A stretch of DNA of 64,000 nt, taken from NCBI RefSeq assembly GCF_022811845.1, contig NZ_CP064266.1:868001-932000 (forward strand). Direction: 5' to 3'. Both the position numbers and the translations under genes were made by a program. Positions 59,092-64,000 of this stretch are shown here, piece by piece (positions within the stretch are counted from its first letter, which is position 1; each line of letters starts with the position of its first letter). The stretch comes from Bacillus pseudomycoides. Its GTDB lineage: Bacteria; Bacillota; Bacilli; Bacillales; Bacillaceae_G. Under the pieces are notes generated by a model. That model made no database searches, had not been told where the DNA came from, and saw only the letters and a list, made by a program, of their open reading frames with translations.

Positions 59092-59118
59092 GCCCACTAC
59101 TTGAGCTTAGTTTTTTTG
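59087..59118 (+). terminator. Terminator of the YhfC-like gene
   Basis: AACTAAGC / GCTTAGTTTTTTT, overlapping the stop codon region. Confidence 0.8.
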
Positions 59119-59185
59119 TATAGAGGATTCCTCCCCCTTTTTGTCGAAGTATGTATCGTCAACTTGAACAAATGAGGGATGGATT

Positions 59186-59755
59186 TTGAAAAAGTTTATT
59201 ATTATACGTCACTGCTCAGCGACTGGACAAGCGCGAGATGCAGCATTAACAATTGCTGGTGAGAAACAGGCGCACTTCCTCGCTGATGTTCTTGTGCAGA
59301 AGAACTTGCAAATAGAGTCCATTATTTCAAGCCCTTTTACCCGAACGCTTCAATCTATTGCACCATTTGCATTGCTCTCAAATTTGCCAATTAAAGAAGA
59401 CGAGAGATTAACAGAGCGCATATTAAGCAATGCACCATTAGACGATTGGCTACAAAAACTAGAATATACGTTTACAAATATAGATATTGCCTTTTCAGGC
59501 GGAGAGTCAACAAAGCAGGCGATGGACCGAGTTGCATCGCTTATTCAAGATATTTTACAACAAGAACATCAAGTAACATTACTTGTTACACATGGAAACT
59601 TATTAACACTCATTTTAAAGCACTTTGATGATCGGATTGGTTTTCTAGAATGGCAGAACTTAAGCAACCCTGACATTTATGAAATTACAATTGATGAACA
59701 AACGACAATCCACAGATTGTGGGGGACATCTATTGAAAATTGTTACACGAGATAA
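59186..59755 (+). CDS. Histidine phosphatase (phosphoglycerate-mutase-like)
   Basis: This 189-residue histidine phosphatase has the active-site motif IIIRHCSATGQ (RHC in place of the usual RHG/RHA; about residues 5-15), SSPFTRTLQSI (about 48-58) with the second Arg, and LVTHGNLL (about 130-137) with the second catalytic His. It starts with TTG after GAGGGATGGATT. It overlaps the next gene by 23 bases. It may dephosphorylate a small phosphate ester; the substrate is unknown. Confidence 0.88.
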   Translation: MKKFIIIRHCSATGQARDAALTIAGEKQAHFLADVLVQKNLQIESIISSPFTRTLQSIAPFALLSNLPIKEDERLTERILSNAPLDDWLQKLEYTFTNIDIAFSGGESTKQAMDRVASLIQDILQQEHQVTLLVTHGNLLTLILKHFDDRIGFLEWQNLSNPDIYEITIDEQTTIHRLWGTSIENCYTR

Positions 59756-60494
59756 TATCGAGCAAGAGCATATTTGCTGTGCAATGTCAGACAAAAAGGT
59801 AAAACGTGGTGTTGAGCTAAAAAAAGAGTGGCTAAAAGATCGATTTGAAGAAGGGCTTGTATTTAAAAAACTAGATGTGAAAGGAAAAGTATTCATTGAA
59901 TACATTCCAGCTGAGTATGCATGGGTACCTATCTCTGCACCAGGATTCACATTTATTAATTGTTTTTGGGTATCGGGGCGTTTTAAAGGAGAAGGCTACG
60001 GTGCACAGCTCTTAGAAGAATGTATCCAAGATTCTAAGGCGAAAGGAAATCATGGAATCGTTGTTATCTCAAGTAAGAACAAACGCCCATATTTATCAGA
60101 TGGCAGCTACTTAAAGAAAAAAGGATTTCAAGTATGTGACACCGCACCACCTTATTTTGAATTACTTGTATACAAATTTGATTCAAGTGCTCCTTCACCA
60201 CATTTTACAGCAAGCGCCAAAGATATGAAGATTCCAAATCAAAACGGCTTAGTTGTCTATTATACAAATCAGTGTCCTTATACTGATTATTACGTTCATC
60301 AAGAATTAGCTAATATCACGCAGCAATATCACATTCCTTTCGAATGCATTCAGTTGACATCACGAGAAGATGCCAGGCGGGCTCCTTGTGCCTTCACAAC
60401 ATACGGAGCTTTTTATAACGGAAAATTTTTAACACACGAAATTTTAAGTGCAAAAAAATTTGAAAAAGTAATGCTGAATATGCAGCAAATATAG
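59733..60494 (+). CDS. GNAT acetyltransferase with C-terminal YoaP domain
   Basis: This 253-residue protein has an N-terminal GNAT domain with the acetyl-CoA loop SGRFKGEGYGAQLLEECI (about residues 80-97) and a C-terminal YoaP domain (about 170-250; FVYYTNQCPYTDYYVHQELA-like region with Cys, then FTTYGAFYNGKFLTHEILS). B. subtilis YoaP has the same pairing. The TTG at 59733 follows GGGGGACATCTA and lies inside the histidine phosphatase gene, so translation is coupled. Its substrate is unknown. Confidence 0.85.
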   Translation: MKIVTRDNIEQEHICCAMSDKKVKRGVELKKEWLKDRFEEGLVFKKLDVKGKVFIEYIPAEYAWVPISAPGFTFINCFWVSGRFKGEGYGAQLLEECIQDSKAKGNHGIVVISSKNKRPYLSDGSYLKKKGFQVCDTAPPYFELLVYKFDSSAPSPHFTASAKDMKIPNQNGLVVYYTNQCPYTDYYVHQELANITQQYHIPFECIQLTSREDARRAPCAFTTYGAFYNGKFLTHEILSAKKFEKVMLNMQQI

Positions 60495-60513
60495 AAAGGG
60501 GTATTCCGAGAAT

Positions 60514-60987
60514 ATGTACGAAGAAGTAATCTCTTTATTACATAAAACAAATGCTTCCTATGAAAAATTCGAACACGAACCAGTTCTTGATTATGAAACA
60601 GATCGAGTCGTTCGTGAACGTCTCGGCTTACACGGTATTCCTAGTAAAAGCTTATTTTTAAAGTCAAAATCTGGATCCTATTACGTTTTCTTCACATTAG
60701 AAGGAACTCGCCTCGAGAGGAACGAAATGAAGAAAATCACTGGAGAGCACTTATCAATTTGTTCACCTAATGAACTACGAGAACAAACAGGTTGTATTCC
60801 TGGATGCGTGGCGCCTTTTGGTTACTCACAAGATGTAACAATTATTGTGGATAATGCCATCTATGCCTATGATAAAATTTTAATTACACCAGGTGTTCCA
60901 GAATTTACAATTGAATTATCCACAGAAGAATTAAAAAAGATTTTATCCACATGCCAAAATACTGTTTTAGAATATTTTAAAAAATAA
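60514..60987 (+). CDS. YbaK/EbsC-type aminoacyl-tRNA deacylase-like protein
   Basis: This 157-residue protein has the YbaK/ProX fold, whose members hydrolyse mischarged tRNAs such as Cys- or Ala-tRNA-Pro. Family-like stretches are YEKFEHEPVLDYETD (about residues 16-30), KSLFLKSKSGSYYVFFTLEG (about 46-65) including the conserved Lys, and GCIPGCVAPFGY (about 91-102). GAAAGGGGTATTCC precedes the ATG. It follows the GNAT-YoaP gene by 19 bp, probably as the last gene of the unit. Confidence 0.85.
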   Translation: MYEEVISLLHKTNASYEKFEHEPVLDYETDRVVRERLGLHGIPSKSLFLKSKSGSYYVFFTLEGTRLERNEMKKITGEHLSICSPNELREQTGCIPGCVAPFGYSQDVTIIVDNAIYAYDKILITPGVPEFTIELSTEELKKILSTCQNTVLEYFKK

Positions 60988-60999
60988 ATTATTACTTTT

Positions 61000-61082
61000 G
61001 AGAGGGCCTCTAGCCATGGATAGATGCGATCAGGGCCTTTTTCTCCCCATGGCTTGTGTGTCAGCAAATCAATATGAATGGA
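61000..61082 (-). repeat. Family 3 repeat, copy F5 (inverted, shortened)
   Basis: Read on the minus strand it keeps the order CATGGGGAGAAAAAGGC, CCTGATCGCATCTATCCATG and a GGCCCTCTC tail. The pyrimidine-rich middle block is missing. It lies between the YbaK-like gene and the SMR gene. Confidence 0.7.
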
Positions 61083-61088
61083 TATCGA

Positions 61089-61118
61089 AAAGAGAGCTGA
61101 TTAGTCAGCTCTTTTCTT
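61089..61118 (-). terminator. Terminator of the SMR gene
   Basis: AAAAGAGCTGAC / GTCAGCTCT... (AGAGCTGACTAATCAGCTCT core) with a T-rich tail on the minus strand. Confidence 0.8.
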
Positions 61119-61446
61119 AATGTGCACCAGATCCCGACATATTTAGTACTACTACTCCGCCTATAATAAGCACTATTCCAACTGCTGTTTGCCACGTGAA
61201 GACATCTTTCCAAACAAGTACACCAATTAATGCCGTTAAAGCTGTTCCTACTCCTGACCAAATGGCATACGCCGTACTAAGTTGTATATGTTGCAGTGCT
61301 TTTGACAGAAAGAAAAATGCTGAGGCAAAACCTAACACTACTCCTATGCTTGGAAGCACTTTTGTAAAACCATTTGATACCTTTAGCATAGTTGTCCCAA
61401 ATACTTCACTTACAATCGCAATTGCTAAAAATAGAAAAGCCTTCAT
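61117..61446 (-). CDS. Small multidrug resistance (SMR) efflux protein
   Basis: This 109-residue protein has four membrane helices, as in EmrE/QacE. The membrane-embedded glutamate is at residue 14 (AIVSEVFGTTMLKVS), and AYAIWSGVGTALTALIGVLVW (about residues 60-80) is the family signature. Such proteins exchange cationic drugs or guanidinium for protons, as dimers. AGGGGGGAATCGT precedes the ATG. It is a single gene, so a homodimer is expected rather than an EbrAB-type pair. Confidence 0.92.
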   Translation of the reverse strand: MKAFLFLAIAIVSEVFGTTMLKVSNGFTKVLPSIGVVLGFASAFFFLSKALQHIQLSTAYAIWSGVGTALTALIGVLVWKDVFTWQTAVGIVLIIGGVVVLNMSGSGAH

Positions 61447-61458
61447 ACGATTCCCCCT

Positions 61459-61505
61459 AAAAAAAGATCCCTCTTAGTATTCTTACTAAGAAGGATTCTT
61501 TTTCA
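61459..61505 (-). terminator. Terminator of lipA
   Basis: AAGAATCCTTCTTAGTA / TACTAAGAGGGATCTT followed by T run on the minus strand. Confidence 0.85.
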
Positions 61506-62402
61506 TTATTTTGCTGCTGCTGTATTTTCCTTCGCAGAACGTACTTGCTCATCCGCATGATAAGAAGAACGCACAAGCGGACCAGCTTCACAGTGGCTAA
61601 ACCCTTTGCTAAGTGCAATTTCTTTTAGCTCTGCAAATTCTGCTGGTGTATAGTATTTAATAACTGGTAAATGCTTTTTAGATGGTTGTAAATATTGTCC
61701 AAGCGTTAAAATATCCACATTGTTCGCACGTAAGTCGTCCATTGCTTCAATTAAATCTTCTCTTGTTTCACCTAGGCCCACCATAATGCTAGATTTAGTT
61801 GGAATATCTGGTTGCATTTCTTTTGCACGACGTAAAAACTCTAATGAACGAGGGTATTTTGCTCTAGCGCGAACTCGGTCAGATAATCGACTTACTGTTT
61901 CAATGTTATGGTTCAAAATATCTGGTTTTGCATCCATTAACATTTTAAGGTTTTCTTCTACCCCGCCCATATCAGATGGTAACACTTCAATAGACGTGAA
62001 TGGATTTTTACGACGAACAGCGCGTACTGTTTCAGCAAAAACAGCTGCTCCGCCATCTTTTAAATCATCACGTGCAACCGCTGTTATAACAACGTGTTTT
62101 AAGCCCATGTGTACTACAGAATCTGCTACGCGTTCTGGCTCTTGTAAATCAAGCTCTGTTGGTAAGCCTGTTTTAACCGCACAAAAACGACAAGCCCGTG
62201 TACAAACCGCACCTAAAATCATAAACGTTGCTGTTTTTCTTACAGCCCAGCATTCGTGAATGTTTGGACATTTTGCCTCTTCACAAACGGTATGAAGCTG
62301 CTTAGAACGCATCATTTTCTTTAAGCCTGTATAGTTTTCATTTGTATTTAACTTAATTTTCAACCATTCGGGCTTGCGCTTATATTCTGTTTGTTTTGTC
62401 AT
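61506..62402 (-). CDS. lipA: Lipoyl synthase
   Basis: This 298-residue radical SAM enzyme inserts two sulfurs into octanoyl groups of lipoyl-dependent enzymes. Both Fe-S cluster motifs are present: [12 protein letters not shown] (auxiliary cluster, about residues 40-51) and CTRACRFC (radical SAM CX3CX2C, about 66-73). RSSYHAD near the C-terminus is the conserved RSSY segment. The ATG at 62402 follows CGGAGTTGATAAC. Position next to yunA matches B. subtilis lipA (yutB). It depends on Fe-S supply by the yutM and yutI products. Confidence 0.96.
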   Translation of the reverse strand: MTKQTEYKRKPEWLKIKLNTNENYTGLKKMMRSKQLHTVCEEAKCPNIHECWAVRKTATFMILGAVCTRACRFCAVKTGLPTELDLQEPERVADSVVHMGLKHVVITAVARDDLKDGGAAVFAETVRAVRRKNPFTSIEVLPSDMGGVEENLKMLMDAKPDILNHNIETVSRLSDRVRARAKYPRSLEFLRRAKEMQPDIPTKSSIMVGLGETREDLIEAMDDLRANNVDILTLGQYLQPSKKHLPVIKYYTPAEFAELKEIALSKGFSHCEAGPLVRSSYHADEQVRSAKENTAAAK

Positions 62403-62592
62403 GTTATCAACTCCGCACAATATGAAATAGTTTACCGTGTTCGCTTCTTTCAATGTAACATATCTATTCTAACGTATGAAAGCGATTTGCTCAAATGAAG
62501 ATTCCAAGAATTTTTACCAATGATTTACTATAATGAAATATCTCGTATATCCCACACTAAAAAGAGTGATGTTGTGAAAGGAGTTTATTTGC

Positions 62593-63591
62593 ATGCTTCG
62601 AAAGATTGCCCTATTTCTTTCTATTTACGTTTTTCTTGGGCAAAGTATTGCCTATGGTGAAATAGACCAAAATCAAATATACGAAAAACGCATGATACTA
62701 TATAAGGAAACTGAAAAAGATACTAATATTCCATGGTATTATGTAGCTGCAATTGATCAATATGAACGCAATATTCGGAGCGTAAGGAAAGATATTCCGA
62801 AAAAGCCTGATGCTATCGTTTCAATTTATTTCAAACCAGAAGTGTGGTCCGGTCCTGCCAATTCCACGTATAATGATACATTACCCCACACAATTTCTCT
62901 CTTTGGCGGGATTGGGTTAGATGGAGATAAAGATGGACTTGCAGATGCAAATAACGACCGAGATCTTTTACACACAATGGCAACTATTATAAAGAAACAA
63001 GGTACGTCAGAAGATCGTATGAAAATTATGCTATGGAAATATTATAGACGTGCGAAAACAGTTGAATTAATTACCGAATACGCTCGTATTTATAAGCACT
63101 ATGGCCGCATTAACTTAGAAGGAAACGCTTTCCCTCTACCTGTCCATAGCGATAATAGCTACCGTAGTACATTTGGCGCTGGGCGGAGCTTTGGCGGAAG
63201 ACGTATTCATGAAGGCACCGATATTTTTGCAGGACATGGTGTACCAGTAAGGTCTACCTGCTACGGCATTATCGAAACAAAGGGCTGGAACCGCCTCGGT
63301 GGCTGGCGCATCGGTATTCGCGATTTATATAACAATTATCATTATTACGCACATTTAGGCGGTTTTTCAAAAGAAATACAACTCGGACAAATTGTTGAAC
63401 CAGGAAAAGTCATTGGCTTTGTTGGTAGCACAGGCTACGGTCCCCCTGGTACAGCAGGTAAATTCCCCCCACACTTGCACTTTGGATTATACAAAGACAA
63501 CGGCTATACAGAATGGGCCTTTGATCCGTATATGCATTTAAGTTTATGGGAGCGAAAAGAACGTACAAATTTAAAAAACAACCGTAGCTAA
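62593..63591 (+). CDS. yunA: M23-family peptidase YunA
   Basis: This 332-residue exported protein has an N-terminal signal sequence (about residues 1-22, ending near AYG) and a C-terminal M23/LytM peptidase domain. The zinc ligands appear in RIHEGTDIFAG (about residues 209-219) and PHLHFGLYKD (about 294-303), with YYAHL between. A central helical domain (about 30-170) precedes it. It probably cleaves peptidoglycan cross-bridges at the cell or forespore surface. AAAGGAGTTTATTTGC precedes the ATG. It is divergent from lipA as in B. subtilis. Confidence 0.92.
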   Translation: MLRKIALFLSIYVFLGQSIAYGEIDQNQIYEKRMILYKETEKDTNIPWYYVAAIDQYERNIRSVRKDIPKKPDAIVSIYFKPEVWSGPANSTYNDTLPHTISLFGGIGLDGDKDGLADANNDRDLLHTMATIIKKQGTSEDRMKIMLWKYYRRAKTVELITEYARIYKHYGRINLEGNAFPLPVHSDNSYRSTFGAGRSFGGRRIHEGTDIFAGHGVPVRSTCYGIIETKGWNRLGGWRIGIRDLYNNYHYYAHLGGFSKEIQLGQIVEPGKVIGFVGSTGYGPPGTAGKFPPHLHFGLYKDNGYTEWAFDPYMHLSLWERKERTNLKNNRS

Positions 63592-63613
63592 TTGCTACGG
63601 TTGTTTCCTTTTA
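63575..63613 (+). terminator. Terminator of yunA
   Basis: AACAACCGTAGC / GCTACGGTTGTT overlapping the stop codon. Confidence 0.85.
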
Positions 63614-63664
63614 GATCCTATAATGTCTTTTCAAGCTTACTCATCCGTTATAGTATATATCCTG

Positions 63665-63988
63665 TTAATCTTCTGGTTTTTTTGATAAAAATCCCCATAT
63701 CTTTAGTGTTATCTTAAAAAACCAATAAAACACAAAAAAGTTAAAGAAAAACCCTAATGGATTAAAACCAAGCATCCCCCTACCAAAATAAGTGAAATTT
63801 TCTGCAGGTATACCAAAGTAAAGAAATTCTCCATCACTTGGTCCTGTTGTAGGAATAAAGGCGAATATGGTAGCAAAAATCAGACTTATAAAATACAACT
63901 TCTTTTTGGTTGAATCCATTTTTCTGTGGCTTAACACATGACAAGTTATTACGGATACGATTCCTAAAAAGAAAAGTATTTCTACCAT
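63665..63988 (-). CDS. Small membrane protein, unknown function
   Basis: This 107-residue protein has three hydrophobic segments (about residues 2-18, 32-48 and 68-98) and a basic C-terminus. The ATG at 63988 follows GTGGGGTGTAAA, so the gene is complete within the window although the open frame runs to its edge. The middle loop PTTGPSDGEFLYFGIPAENF (about 47-66) faces one side of the membrane. I do not recognise the family. Confidence 0.55.
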   Translation of the reverse strand: MVEILFFLGIVSVITCHVLSHRKMDSTKKKLYFISLIFATIFAFIPTTGPSDGEFLYFGIPAENFTYFGRGMLGFNPLGFFFNFFVFYWFFKITLKIWGFLSKKPED

Positions 63989-64000
63989 TTTACACCCCAC

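Noticed and set aside
1..64000. Prophage, insertion sequence, tRNA or rRNA genes
   Set aside because: No transposase, integrase or phage structural genes and no tRNA cloverleaf or rRNA sequence were recognised; mobile DNA here is limited to short non-coding repeats.

Overview
This window looks like a piece of a Bacillus cereus group chromosome. It is AT-rich, uses typical Bacillus ribosome binding sites, and carries several B. cereus-type dispersed repeats (four bcr1-like copies and two other families). Much of its gene order follows the B. subtilis yui-yum-yut-yun region: yuiB/yuiC, yumB (ndh-like), yumC, yutM, dapF, yuzB, yutJ, yuzD, yutI, yutH, yutG, then yutF, yutE, yutD, yutC, lipA, yunA. 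Identifications are by motif and remembered family features only; no searches were run.

Layout. 1-8.7 kb: a transporter end, AlkD-like glycosylase, T-box-controlled glyQS, a thioesterase, BirA-controlled bioY, and galU/pgcA for UDP-glucose. 8.8-16 kb: spore diadenylate cyclase CdaS, leucyl aminopeptidase, a Nudix/YuiB/YuiC operon, a type II NADH dehydrogenase-like enzyme and the ferredoxin/flavodoxin reductase YumC. 16-22 kb: a small accessory stretch (GyrI-like protein, MFS pump, winged-helix protein, cell-wall-binding repeat protein, DUF523, YxeA, FbpB-like peptide). 22.5-32 kb: Fe-S and redox housekeeping genes (HesB/IscA, YuzB, YutJ, YuzD, NifU-like), dapF, a FetAB-like ABC transporter, a nucleotidyltransferase, spore coat YutH and YutG. 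A 12-codon stub before dapF may be what is left of yutK.

32-51 kb is an accessory island between yutG and yutF. It holds a SpoVS paralogue with a candidate sigma-H promoter, then a tightly coupled operon: a 27-codon small ORF, a TIM-barrel C-C bond lyase, a PRTase-TRSP protein, a StiP-family protein, a HAD phosphatase and a TerF-like vWA protein. These are the enzymes of the predicted nucleoside-like-metabolite module of tellurite-resistance (Ter) stress systems, here without TerB/C/D nearby. Next come a metallo-beta-lactamase remnant and an orphan HTH-TPR regulator of the PlcR/NprR type, a LuxR-type mini regulator with an unknown partner, a MacB/LolCDE-like ABC exporter, an NAD(P)H oxidoreductase, and a beta-alanine-type catabolic set (class III aminotransferase, malonate/methylmalonate semialdehyde dehydrogenase, PucR regulator).

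51-64 kb returns to the yut-yun backbone (YutF, a SufR-like regulator, a HepT-like YutE lacking the catalytic His, class II FBPase GlpX, YutD, YutC, LipA, YunA). Interspersed are a structured leader RNA with a six-codon upstream ORF before an S4-domain gene, a TipAS-type MerR regulator, a YhfC protease-like protein, a GNAT/YoaP protein, a YbaK-like deacylase and an SMR pump. The main points for follow-up are the Ter-linked module with its small ORF, the leader RNA at 54.6-54.85 kb, the repeat families with compensatory base changes, and the (ACAT)11 microsatellite inside a repeat.
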